61,683 nt of DNA from Bacteroidota bacterium. Its GTDB lineage: Bacteria; Bacteroidota; Bacteroidia; Chitinophagales; Saprospiraceae. Shown in pieces: positions 1 to 9,189 of the stretch. The position numbers were made by a program, and so were the translations under genes. The number at the start of each line of letters is the position of its first letter. Positions within the stretch are counted from its first letter, which is position 1. The stretch covers positions 1 through 61,683 of the forward strand of contig SBHD01000013.1 in the NCBI GenBank assembly GCA_006226345.1, given 5' to 3'. The notes beneath the pieces were generated by a model. The model was not told the DNA's origin and made no database searches. It saw only the letters and a program-made list of their open reading frames with translations.

Positions 1-3000
1 CACTTCATCCGGCACCTGCACCGAAGTTGTCAGCGCCTGCTTGTCGGCAAATACCGCAAAGTTGGTCTCATCCATGCCCGCACCCGGCAGTACGTCCGCG
101 ATCTCCAGATCGGAGTAATTCAGGGTGAACTGGTAGCCGACTGCTTTTTCAGATGCCGTAAAGGTGACTGTGAAATACTCACCCGGCTTGACGAACCTGT
201 CTTCCACATCAAATAACAGTGTCCCGTTAAAGCGATCCTCGCTGTACATCAGTCCGTTCGGAATGGAGTTGCTGTTCACATCACCCACTTTCACCGCGAT
301 AAAGTCATCTTCCATCTGTGGTCCCTGCACGTTCCAGACCGATTTGGATTCCGGGAACGGCTCCTGGAACGGATCGGATGGGTTCGGGAACACATAACTC
401 TTGTCGATGAAACGCCAGGAGGTATTGTTCGGCAGTTCCGTGTAAATACCCAGGATAAGTTTCCGGATCTCGACCAGGTCAAAGGTGGATACGTTACCAC
501 TGTTGTTGGCATCTGCCGCGATATACTGATACGGCGTGGAGAACTGCTTCAGACCCAGGATATGCTTGTTGATCAATACCAGGTCAAACGTACTTACACC
601 ATTGAGCGGATCATTATCCTTATACGGTGTCAGGGTATAGTTCGTCTGGATGGGTACGGAATTATTAAACTGATAATGTCCGTGATCATCCGTCAGGTCA
701 AACAGGTCCACCGGTGGTTGTCCGGTCGGAGATGTACATACGATCTGCACGTTGGCTTCTTCCAGGCCGTCACCTGACTCTGTTTGCAGCCATCCGGCAA
801 CCGTAGCGTTGGAGGCAGTACAGACACCCGCGTTATCCTGAACATGTACGTAGGTCTCACAGAATCCGGCATTGCCGTGCACATCCATTGCCCAGATCTC
901 TACCAGTTGGAAGCCCAGTTCGGTACAGGTGAAAGAAACCGTCGTCTGAGGCTGTCCGTTCGGCAGGAACGGGAAGCCAACACCCTGACCAGCCTTGCGG
1001 ATACCGTACACCAGCAGGGAGTTCGGTGTGCAACCGTCATAAGCCGTATCCAGGAAGTACTGGAGATCCAGCATGATCATGCCCGTCGGCATCATGTTCG
1101 TGGACAATCCGTTAAGACAAACCACGCTGGGCTGCTTGCAGTCCTTGACTTCAAAGGTGTATTCGCATACATTCTCGTTGCCGCATCCGTCTTCTGCAAT
1201 CCACTTGATCTTGTGCGTGCCGTATGGCAGTTGCGGAACCACATACTCGTTCGGTTTTTCTATGGTATTCCAGCGTACACAGGCTGTTTTGAACTGGCCG
1301 CTTACCACCGTTTCGATCGTAAACCGGTACTTTTTGTTAAGCGGAACAGGGCGTTTATCAAAGGCCCGCGCCACACCACCACTATAGTTGGCATTAGCGG
1401 CATTATTGTAGTAGATCACATTCGGATCATTCGGTGCCTGACTGTTCACGACTGTTTCCATCGTACCATTGCCATCCAGATCGAGGAAGAGCAGGTAACG
1501 GAGGCTCACATTCGTCTGGGAGCAGGCATCGGATGCCGTCGCACACAGGTCCGTAGGTGCTTCACAGAGGTCGTGCAGTTGAACTTTCGGATCGTACCAG
1601 TACGACTCATTCCAGAATTGCGGATCATTATCCGTCAGGTCACAAACCTCAACCGGACTCGTCGGGCAGAAAATATTCGGCTTCTCACCATCTATGATCT
1701 TAATGATCTGCTTGTACTTGTAGCAATTTACATCAGGAGACCAGAAAGAACTGTAAGCAGTCGGGTTCTGATCATTCGGGTTTACCTTGACCACCGTTGG
1801 CGCCCAGGGAGCCGGTGTACCGTATGGTGATACCGTCGGGCCCACCAGGTTCGTCGGGTGGTTGGTCGTTGAATTTGGATTGGGGTTTGGGACGAACGTA
1901 CATCCCTGGTTGGCATCGTAGGTACACCAGTTGATGATCGTCCAGGTACGTTCGATCTTATAGCAAGCGTCCGGCACGACCGTAAAGACATGGTCTTCAT
2001 AGGAAACACCGAGCAACTCACAGTCCTCACCGTAGAACACCGGCTCGCCGTAGTTCCCCGAGCCATCACACTGATTTACGATAACGTCGTTCGGGAACTT
2101 CACGTAATAATCCTGTTCATATTCCACTGTAACCCGCTGGGTACACTGGCTGGAAAGACCATTGCAGTCAAACGCGCGGAACGTCCGGGTTATGGTCCCT
2201 TTGCCACATACTGTGTCGAAGAGGCTGTAGTTAGCACTCGTCGTAATGGTATCGATGCAGCAGTTATCGGCACCGGTGGCCATATTGTATGCCCAAAGGC
2301 TCGGATCAAAGTTTTCGCAGCTAACCGTCACGTTGGCCGGCGGTATGCAAACCGGTTTGAGTTTGTCATCAACAAACACCTGCACTTCACAGTCGTTGGA
2401 ATGCTCCTCTTCAAACGTAAGGCTGACTTCTCCCAACGGCAGGGGCACATCATAGACACGCAGGATGACCAGAATGGTATCTCCAACGTCTTCACAACAG
2501 AATTTAACCTGATCGTGGAACCGGTTACTTGGCTGACAGGCATTCGGTTCCAGCCTGCGTGCTTTGAAGTACCAGCTACCGCAGTTGTCGTACGAGCCAT
2601 CATCAAATGTGGACGCATTTACCAGGCTCATCCCGTTGATACCCAGGGAAACCTGAGTGATCTCATCGCAGGCTGCTACCGGCGGGACCTGGTCTTCCAC
2701 CGTGAGGGTAAATGAACAGGAGCCCGAGGCGCCACAGTTATCTTCTGAGTAATAAATTACAATGTGTTCACCGATCGGCAGACAGGGCGTATTGCCGAAT
2801 ACTGCCAGTGTATCGTTATCCAGCGGGTCATTGCCCGGGAAGTCCTGCAACGTACCATCCAGTTCGATCTCGTCGATCGTGTCGCCGGTGATCGGATCGA
2901 TCACCAGGATAAGTGCAGTAGCATCGGCTACCCGTCCACAGGCATCCTCCATGATCACATCCGGCAGGTTGACTGTAGCACAACAGTCCAGCGGATCAGT

Positions 3001-4545
3001 ACTCACCGTGATGTCATCCGGACAGGTAATGGCAGGCCCGGTCACGTCAACCACATTGATCACCTGAATATGTGTCATCGGGTTCGGCGGATCCGTGGAA
3101 GATGGCGAACAGAGATCAAAGATCGTCCAGGTACGGATTATGGAATACGTTCCGTCACAGAAGGGCGCCAGCTGATCAGTTGCCGTGGCGTTAATTTCAC
3201 AGAAAGTATTGGTTCCGTCGAGGTAATAGGTAAAGCCGTTGAAGGTGTACGACGGTGCACCAGTTACGGCTGGATCAGTCATGTTCTTATCACAGGATAC
3301 AGTAACATCAGTAGGCAGATCCAGGTCGTAAATACTGATCCGTTCAAAATAGATGTACTGGGTACAGGTCGACTTGTTACCACTCTGGTCCGTTGCCGTC
3401 CATACGCGTTTTACATAACCACTCAGATTGTCAAGCCCGTTGAAAGAGCCGCCGCACGGAACATCTACCCACGTGTCCTTAAATACCAGGGTTACCGGTG
3501 TACAGTTATCCGAAACAAGCGGGTATGCAGTTGCAATACCCAATGAGTCATACAGGAATTCCGGGGTGTATTCGTCTACCACACAGGGCACCGTAATGTT
3601 TTCGCATTGCGAGAATATCGGAGGCACCACATCAAATGCAATGGCATCCGTGATACAGAAGTTGCCGGAACAGTTGTCCGTCACTTTTATTTTTAATGGA
3701 ATACCCACCCACTGCGAGGTGATCATATTACCAATATTAACGCCTTGAAGCGTGAAGATCTCTACCGTGTACAGCGAATCCAGCACATCGCCCTCCAAAG
3801 CCATGTCGGGCGTGATGGTGACTTTACAGTCATCGTCCATGGATATCTCTACCAGGTCGTTACATACCATGGCATCCGGATCTCCATAGGTCAGTTTTAG
3901 CTGATCGCTAGCTGCCGGGCAAGCGCCCGGAGGGTCATTCGTAGTCAGGGTAATGATAATATCCCCCACATATCCGGCCGGCGGCTGATAAACAGCATTC
4001 AGCATATTCGGATTGGGCAGGAAAGCACCGCCACCTACAGAGGCCGTCCAGGTACTGCTGGAAGCCGAGCCTCCGATAGCACCATCCAACTGATGTTGCG
4101 TATCTACGCAAAGCACTTTATCCGGACCGGCATTTGCTGTGGCCGATTCTAAAATTATAACTGCTACGGTCGCTGTTCCGGTCATACCGGTTTGCTCTGT
4201 TACCGTAACGGTATAGGTACCCGCGTGCGTGAGTATGGTGTTAGCACGGGAAGGATTCTGCTCGTTGGAGGTAAATCCAGCCGGGCCTTCCCAACTAAAT
4301 GTGAACGGCGCCATCCCACTCGTGATGGTCGCGAAAAGATTCAAGGTCGAGCCGGCACAGATCGGGCCGTTCGAACTGGCTTCAACAGTCACGGCCGCCG
4401 GCGAAACTGCCGACACCGGGTCTGGAGTTGGAGCCTCCGGTACGAAACCGGTAAACGCTTGTGCAAAAAGCAACAGGCTGCAGGAAAGGGCCAGCCAGGC
4501 GAGGCGGCGCATTCCGGATTGGATGAAAAATTCGAGAGTTCGCAT
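1..4545 (-). CDS. Giant secreted HYR/dockerin-type surface protein, partial
   Basis: The minus strand is open without a stop from the ATG at 4545 to the window edge (1515 codons), so the 3' end is missing; the ORF track omits it for that reason. The N-terminus has a signal peptide (hydrophobic stretch LAWLALSCSLLLFAQAF); an internal Met at codon 12 is an alternative start. Domains read by eye: a PKD/Ig-like module at about residues 50-125, then many Cys-rich HYR/Ig-like modules with recurring 'RTWT' and 'DNC' motifs to about 1250, a carboxypeptidase-regulatory-like module near 1260-1310, paired dockerin-like repeats near 1311-1365 (VSTFDLVLINKHILG, VSTFDLVEIRKLILG), and a cohesin-like beta segment near 1440-1515. 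Proteins like this in Saprospiria usually end in a T9SS sorting domain, which cannot be seen here. Likely a cell-surface adhesin or scaffold; the ligand is unknown. Confidence 0.9.
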   Translation of the reverse strand, partial: MRTLEFFIQSGMRRLAWLALSCSLLLFAQAFTGFVPEAPTPDPVSAVSPAAVTVEASSNGPICAGSTLNLFATITSGMAPFTFSWEGPAGFTSNEQNPSRANTILTHAGTYTVTVTEQTGMTGTATVAVIILESATANAGPDKVLCVDTQHQLDGAIGGSASSSTWTASVGGGAFLPNPNMLNAVYQPPAGYVGDIIITLTTNDPPGACPAASDQLKLTYGDPDAMVCNDLVEISMDDDCKVTITPDMALEGDVLDSLYTVEIFTLQGVNIGNMITSQWVGIPLKIKVTDNCSGNFCITDAIAFDVVPPIFSQCENITVPCVVDEYTPEFLYDSLGIATAYPLVSDNCTPVTLVFKDTWVDVPCGGSFNGLDNLSGYVKRVWTATDQSGNKSTCTQYIYFERISIYDLDLPTDVTVSCDKNMTDPAVTGAPSYTFNGFTYYLDGTNTFCEINATATDQLAPFCDGTYSIIRTWTIFDLCSPSSTDPPNPMTHIQVINVVDVTGPAITCPDDITVSTDPLDCCATVNLPDVIMEDACGRVADATALILVIDPITGDTIDEIELDGTLQDFPGNDPLDNDTLAVFGNTPCLPIGEHIVIYYSEDNCGASGSCSFTLTVEDQVPPVAACDEITQVSLGINGMSLVNASTFDDGSYDNCGSWYFKARRLEPNACQPSNRFHDQVKFCCEDVGDTILVILRVYDVPLPLGEVSLTFEEEHSNDCEVQVFVDDKLKPVCIPPANVTVSCENFDPSLWAYNMATGADNCCIDTITTSANYSLFDTVCGKGTITRTFRAFDCNGLSSQCTQRVTVEYEQDYYVKFPNDVIVNQCDGSGNYGEPVFYGEDCELLGVSYEDHVFTVVPDACYKIERTWTIINWCTYDANQGCTFVPNPNPNSTTNHPTNLVGPTVSPYGTPAPWAPTVVKVNPNDQNPTAYSSFWSPDVNCYKYKQIIKIIDGEKPNIFCPTSPVEVCDLTDNDPQFWNESYWYDPKVQLHDLCEAPTDLCATASDACSQTNVSLRYLLFLDLDGNGTMETVVNSQAPNDPNVIYYNNAANANYSGGVARAFDKRPVPLNKKYRFTIETVVSGQFKTACVRWNTIEKPNEYVVPQLPYGTHKIKWIAEDGCGNENVCEYTFEVKDCKQPSVVCLNGLSTNMMPTGMIMLDLQYFLDTAYDGCTPNSLLVYGIRKAGQGVGFPFLPNGQPQTTVSFTCTELGFQLVEIWAMDVHGNAGFCETYVHVQDNAGVCTASNATVAGWLQTESGDGLEEANVQIVCTSPTGQPPVDLFDLTDDHGHYQFNNSVPIQTNYTLTPYKDNDPLNGVSTFDLVLINKHILGLKQFSTPYQYIAADANNSGNVSTFDLVEIRKLILGIYTELPNNTSWRFIDKSYVFPNPSDPFQEPFPESKSVWNVQGPQMEDDFIAVKVGDVNSNSIPNGLMYSEDRFNGTLLFDVEDRFVKPGEYFTVTFTASEKAVGYQFTLNYSDLEIADVLPGAGMDETNFAVFADKQALTTSVQVPDEV

Positions 4546-4720
4546 GATGAAATAAAATTTAAATGCGTGGATTAAGTGTTAATGATTCAGATGTACTATT
4601 TTGATTTACAGTTAATTACACACTATTTCTGCCGTGAGATTTTTATCTAATACTCATCGTGCGGTCCTGCCCCGCCACCAGGCAAAAGCCCACTGGCAAG
4701 GAGGTAAATCGATTAGTTTG

Positions 4721-4750
4721 GCATACCGGATACCGGGGTACCCGGTATGC
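4721..4750. repeat. Palindrome in non-coding region
   Basis: GCATACCGG and CCGGTATGC form 9-bp perfect arms around a GC-rich centre that is itself nearly palindromic (TACCGGGGTACCCGGTA). No T-tract follows, so it is not a clear terminator. Confidence 0.5.
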
Positions 4751-4966
4751 ACAGAGGGGGGCGGTATTATTATTTCGGTCTCGCTATTGGGGGTTAGAGG
4801 AAGCGAACTACTTCACAGGCTTTCTACTTCCCCTACCCCCTTCGCGAACACTCGGGAATTAGGTTCGCGCCACTTTTGGCGGGAACAGATATATCTTTAA
4901 AGGCTGGTTGCATACCTGCCTCGTTATCAGTCCATTGATACTCCGGTGTTTGCGGAGCCCAGGTGT

Positions 4967-5005
4967 CTGTCATCCCGGCTTGAGTTGAAAAAGCCGGAAT
5001 GACAG
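4967..5005. repeat. 15-bp imperfect inverted repeat
   Basis: CTGTCATCCCGGCTT and AAGCCGGAATGACAG pair over 15 bp with one mismatch around a 9-nt loop. The CTGTCATnCCGGCTT type resembles small dispersed palindromes seen in many genomes; no second copy was found in this window. Confidence 0.5.
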
Positions 5006-6054
5006 TATCCCGGAAGTGTTCTTACTCGTATACTTTTCCGGTGATCGTTATCATCGGAGCCGTATCCGTTGACCGGCTGACCGTGCACCCTTTGTGCTCC
5101 GGCTGCCGACCGTTGCCATGCGTCCGTTTCGGCGCGGCTGATCGTATCAATCGACCGGCCATGCCGGGTCCTGGCCGGCGGCGCACCATTGCGTCACCGG
5201 AGAGACCTGTTGACTACACTTTTGGCTTGGTTCAGATCAGCCTTGTCCGCGCTGCATTTTTGCTGCATGGCCCGGGTGAGCGGTCTGGGTAGCCGCTTTA
5301 CCTGGTGGCTGTTCTGGATTAATTTTGATACTGACCGGTGGCATTCTGCCGCCATGCTGATATCCCGGGAAACCGGTACATATGCATGCAGGCTGTCGTG
5401 CCCGGCTGGCCAGGTGTTCGTGTATCCGGCTTGTAGTTGCTTACCGAAGCCCAACCAGGCAGTATCCGCCTGGTTCTTTGTCTGCTGCATGCGCAGGTTA
5501 CTACAGTTATGCGCAGACATCCGAATTCAATGTGCTACTCCGTTATCCTGTAGATGCAACCGGTGTCGTATTGCCCGAATCATGCGGCATGCGAGACATG
5601 CATGCTCCGGGGCCGTCCGGACACCGCGCACTGCCACCTCATGCAGTCGGTTCGTCGTAAAGGCTACAAGCCTGTTCCAGTATGTTCAAAATTTACCTGT
5701 GCTTCCCGGTTGGGTAACGACCGCCGGTATTGGCGGCTGTCTGCCGTTCCCGGCATGAAAAACACAGCATATCCCGAGTATTAAAAGAAAGGATCCGAAA
5801 CCGTCGATTTTACAACTGCCGGCGAATCAGGTATTTTGAATGGTTATATGGTTTGGCCGGGGCTTTATAATCAAACCCGGAGTTCCGGGTCGTTTAACTC
5901 AAAATGTGAAAAGAGATTCCAGGCCAGGCTTCTGTTCCGGTCTGTTTGGCCATGCAGGCAACCGCAGCAGGAATCCTCCTTTCACAACCCTAATGCACTG
6001 GAGGGTTGGATTATGCGCTTTCTGGAGTAGGGGTTTTCGAGGCGGGGGCCTCCA

Positions 6055-6462
6055 TTAAAATTCGACGATAAACCAACCGTCCACTTCCCACACCTGGTAA
6101 ATACCCGGCTTGATGGTACGTTCTTTGAATTTTAATGGTCCCAGGACAGGGCGTGGTACTACATACTCTTCGATCACCTGAAAAAGTAGCCATCGGAAAT
6201 GCCGCCGCATATAGCGACCTTCCATGGAGTTCTTTTCAAACTCGAAGCGTAACTTGCCGTCCGTAGTGATACTAATCCAGGAGTTCACCGTCGGGCAGGA
6301 AATTTCCCCTTCGCCTTTACGTGCCATTACCCGGCAAATACCAACTCCGCTGCAGTTGGCACTGGGCGAACCCAGCACCACATCTGCGCGGACCTTCTGT
6401 CCGGAATACGCCCGGTTTAACCGGGCTGAAGTCGTGTTCTGAATCGTCCTCATATTATACAT
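6055..6462 (-). CDS. Small conserved-looking protein of unknown function
   Basis: The 135-residue product has no signal peptide or membrane segment. It carries a Cys motif (CSGVGICRVM) near the middle, then a basic and aromatic C-terminal half (RRHFRWLLFQVIEEYVVPRP). The ORF track starts at 6531, but the promoter -7 box lies at 6529-6536, so translation more likely begins at the ATG at 6462 or 6453. I do not recognise the family. It is alone: long non-coding DNA lies on both sides. Gene reality is supported by the matched promoter and normal amino acid composition. Confidence 0.6.
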   Translation of the reverse strand: MYNMRTIQNTTSARLNRAYSGQKVRADVVLGSPSANCSGVGICRVMARKGEGEISCPTVNSWISITTDGKLRFEFEKNSMEGRYMRRHFRWLLFQVIEEYVVPRPVLGPLKFKERTIKPGIYQVWEVDGWFIVEF

Positions 6463-7066
6463 ATTGATTACAGCGTTAACAGTGTTCGTCGTTATTGTTT
6501 GTCGTCTTGTTTGTTTTGTTTGTTGATACAAAAGTACCCCCGGCTACCGCCTCCGCCAGGACATCAAAACCAAAAAAACAAACCGTAAAACGAATAAAAA
6601 AACCATTAAAAAAAATACAAAATACTGATAATCAACACATTAAAAAATCAACAAAATCAACAAAACCTATACTCTCAATTGCGGAAAACGAGAGCAAAAC
6701 GCGGTAAAAAAAACTTGATTTTTTACTTTCAATACTGGGAAAAGACCTGGGAAGCAGAGCACCAGTGCGCAAAACAGGAAAGAATGACGCTGCCACAGAA
6801 GGGTTGACGTACGCACTGGAACGGCCGGAAAGGCAATACGGTATGCGTCCGGAATACCGGAAAGGCAGCCGCATCACCGGACAATGGAAAGAGCGGGCCC
6901 GGTAGGTGATACGGCATTTACATAAAACAGGAATGGAAAAAGTAGCCTGACCAGAGGCTCCGGAGCAATACCCGGTCGCCCGATGCTTTTCAGGGTACCA
7001 CAACACAAGACTGCCCGGCCCAAAAGGACCAGGCCATCAGAAACAGGCAGGACCGGACTACCGGTG
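6463..7066. other. Non-coding stretch, about 600 bp
   Basis: Holds the promoter of the small gene at its left end and an A-rich tract around 6560-6660. Minus-strand ORFs at 6632-7006 and 6874-7239 look like chance frames (low-complexity Ser/Arg/Pro, no domain). No RNA gene recognised. Confidence 0.45.
6529..6536 (-). promoter_or_regulatory. -7 promoter element TACTTTTG
   Basis: Matches the Bacteroidota -7 consensus TAnnTTTG on the minus strand, about 70 nt upstream of the chosen start of the small gene. No clear -33 TTTG at the usual distance. It rules out the upstream start given by the ORF track. Confidence 0.5.
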
Positions 7067-8626
7067 TTATACCTGGCTGGCGGTTTTTTTCTTCCGGATA
7101 CGCGGCTTGTAGATGGTGTTTTCCAGGGAGTCGAGCGCCATTTGCCAAAGATCCTCGTATGGAATGATCTCAATGTCGTGCGACTGATTGGCAAAATCGA
7201 GCGGCTTACCTTCCAGGTTTTTGACGTGCTTTTCAGCATTCCGGATCACTGCCGCCCGGTGAAATCCGGAATCGGCGATCTGCAACACCATTTTAATAAA
7301 GCAGTTGCTTCGGTAGTTGTCGTCCTTTTTCAGGTACCTGGATGAATACTTTTGGATAGCCTCCATCCGGTCGATCACATTGTCATATTCCTTGGTCAGG
7401 ATCAGGTACAGGATCTGAAAGATCAGGACCGGAATATTCAACCCGCGTTTGTCTTTGGAAAAAATGGGCACATCATTAACAAAACGCATCATCCGGACAC
7501 GTTTGATCACGGTCTCGCCTTCCGGCACTTCGATCCGCTCCACCTGTATCAGGTAGTACAGATAGGCTTCGAATATCTTCCAGATCTGTACAATACTACC
7601 CGGCAGGCTTTTGAAGCGGCGGTGCCGGATCGTATCCTTATAAATAGTATAGGCGTTCTGGTATTGCCTGGCGTGTAGGGAAAGCAGCAGGAGAAGCTCC
7701 TGGTATTTAAACCAGTTGAAAGAACCGTATTCAAGCAGCTTCAGCCCCCGGTCGGCAGCCTTACGGCCGCGCGGGTAGTCACGCAACTGCACATAACAGA
7801 CCATTTCCTGGTACAGGAATACCTGCAGGGGGACATTGGCTACATAGGGCTTGTTGTCAAAAAACCGAATAGCCTTGTCGCAAATGGCGATCGTATTCTT
7901 ATAGTCGTTTACACTGGTGTAAATGATGATTTCGATCAGCCGGCCTGTAAAATGGAGACGGTAGGAGTCGTAGGCCTTCAGGCCTTCAGCAATGCGGTTG
8001 AAATATGCCCGTGCGATCTTCGGGACTTCCCGTTTGGTGGATTTGTTATTGATAAAACGGATGACCAGATCCGTATACAGGTCTTCGGCCAGGTTCTCGA
8101 AATAAAAGACCTTTTCAAGCCGTTCCACCTGTTTACCATATTTTTCATATTTTTTGAGGTTGCCTTCGATGGAGCCATGGTACAAACGCAGGGTCCGCAC
8201 CATATCAAGTGCCAGATCGGTGAAATCATACCGTTGTGATGTACGCAGCACCTCTCCGGCCAGGGTCAGGGTTGTCTGATGGGCATTTTTCCCCAGCAGC
8301 AACTTGATCGCTCCCCAGTTTTTGTATGCCTCGAAATAGGCTTTCTGGCGGGAGTTGTAGTGGGGCAGGTTCAGGTCGATTACCAGCAACATCTGCACCA
8401 GGTATTTCCGCAGGGACTTTTTGATCCGTTGGTAGGATACCGTTTTGGCCCGGCCGGGATACAACTCGGCCATTGCCTGCTCATCTGTTTCTACTTTGCC
8501 TTCTGCGATCAGATTATATAACCGCATGGACAACGGGCCAGGCTGTAAGGCCTTTACAGTGAGCAGTGATGCAGCCCTTAACTTTTGCTTGGTTACAATC
8601 GAAACAAGTTCACGCAATTCATCCAT
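7067..8626 (-). CDS. Unknown alpha-helical protein, paralogue A
   Basis: The 519-residue protein has no signal peptide or membrane segment and is predicted cytoplasmic. The N-terminal ~100 residues contain a helix-rich segment (VETDEQAMAELY... YQRIKKSLRKYL) that could be a small helical or HTH-like domain. The rest is helical with aromatic and Leu-rich pairs suggestive of a TPR-like solenoid. The C-terminal third is best conserved with the neighbour at 9190-10701: RYLKKDDNYRSNCFIKM, DKRGLNIPVLI, IEIIPYEDLWQMAL. The ATG at 8626 is preceded by a TAGGTTTG promoter. I cannot assign a function. The paralogue lies in the same orientation but has its own long upstream region, so the two are probably separate transcription units. 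Confidence 0.85.
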   Translation of the reverse strand: MDELRELVSIVTKQKLRAASLLTVKALQPGPLSMRLYNLIAEGKVETDEQAMAELYPGRAKTVSYQRIKKSLRKYLVQMLLVIDLNLPHYNSRQKAYFEAYKNWGAIKLLLGKNAHQTTLTLAGEVLRTSQRYDFTDLALDMVRTLRLYHGSIEGNLKKYEKYGKQVERLEKVFYFENLAEDLYTDLVIRFINNKSTKREVPKIARAYFNRIAEGLKAYDSYRLHFTGRLIEIIIYTSVNDYKNTIAICDKAIRFFDNKPYVANVPLQVFLYQEMVCYVQLRDYPRGRKAADRGLKLLEYGSFNWFKYQELLLLLSLHARQYQNAYTIYKDTIRHRRFKSLPGSIVQIWKIFEAYLYYLIQVERIEVPEGETVIKRVRMMRFVNDVPIFSKDKRGLNIPVLIFQILYLILTKEYDNVIDRMEAIQKYSSRYLKKDDNYRSNCFIKMVLQIADSGFHRAAVIRNAEKHVKNLEGKPLDFANQSHDIEIIPYEDLWQMALDSLENTIYKPRIRKKKTASQV

Positions 8627-9189
8627 GTCGGACGCCAGGTTGTAAGGCGGTATAGCGGTTGATTATATTGAACAAACCTACGGCGTTTCCCGCTAATTTG
8701 TTCAACCTGAAGCAATGCAGCAAAAAAACTATGCGCAAACAGCTTGCCAACTCTGTCACCCGAACGACACTTCATGCCGGGTGGACCGTACCTTACTGAC
8801 AGAGGCCCGTAAATGGAATGTGGGAAAAACCCGAAAAACTAAACGCCGGTAATGTCTACAATAATCACGTCTTCTAAGCGATGGTTTACTTGGTTTTGAG
8901 CAGTGTTGTTGGAGTTGAAATGCGGAGTGTTGATTTGATTTACCATGATGACTTCGTTTGTTGGTTACGAAGTCAAAAGTCAGGGTCCAGCACTTCCGAA
9001 CTATGGACAAAAAACAGGGCTCGTTCGCGCGCATTTTTTGAGCATAATTCTCACACAAAAATTACAAAGTGCTACAAATCAACATTTTACATTTTCAAAA
9101 ACAAGACTAAAAAACCAAATTCAATTCAAAAATAATTTGAATAAAATCGACGTTTTGAGACGGAATTAAATCGGTGGAAAGGGAATCGG
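8627..9189. other. Non-coding stretch between the two paralogues
   Basis: About 560 bp. The right part (9060-9170) is clearly more AT-rich than the surrounding coding DNA. ORFs at 8756-9058 (-) and 8881-9135 (+) have biased, domain-free translations and are not supported. Contains the promoter of paralogue A. Confidence 0.45.
8673..8680 (-). promoter_or_regulatory. -7 promoter element TAGGTTTG
   Basis: Matches TAnnTTTG on the minus strand, about 47 nt upstream of the paralogue A start. A TTG lies about 22 nt further upstream, a partial -33 match. Confidence 0.5.

Larger units (their letters stand above)
4546..6054. other. 1.5-kb stretch without a convincing gene
   Basis: Six-frame ORFs here (for example 5189-5758 +) translate to Cys/Arg/Trp-rich sequence with no signal peptide, domain or family resemblance, and overlap each other in several frames. 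I see two small palindromes (listed separately) and no TAnnTTTG promoter tied to an ORF. It probably holds the 5' region of the giant gene plus decayed or structural DNA. Confidence 0.5.

Noticed and set aside
784-1830. 348-codon plus-strand ORF, and neighbours up to 4575
   Set aside because: Antisense to the open minus-strand giant gene, which gives a coherent signal peptide and domains.
5189-5758. 189-codon plus-strand ORF in the gene-free stretch
   Set aside because: Very Cys/Arg-rich, no domain, overlapped by several other chance ORFs, no promoter or signal peptide.
8756-9058. 100-codon minus-strand ORF between the paralogues
   Set aside because: Biased composition, no homology visible, covers AT-rich non-coding DNA.
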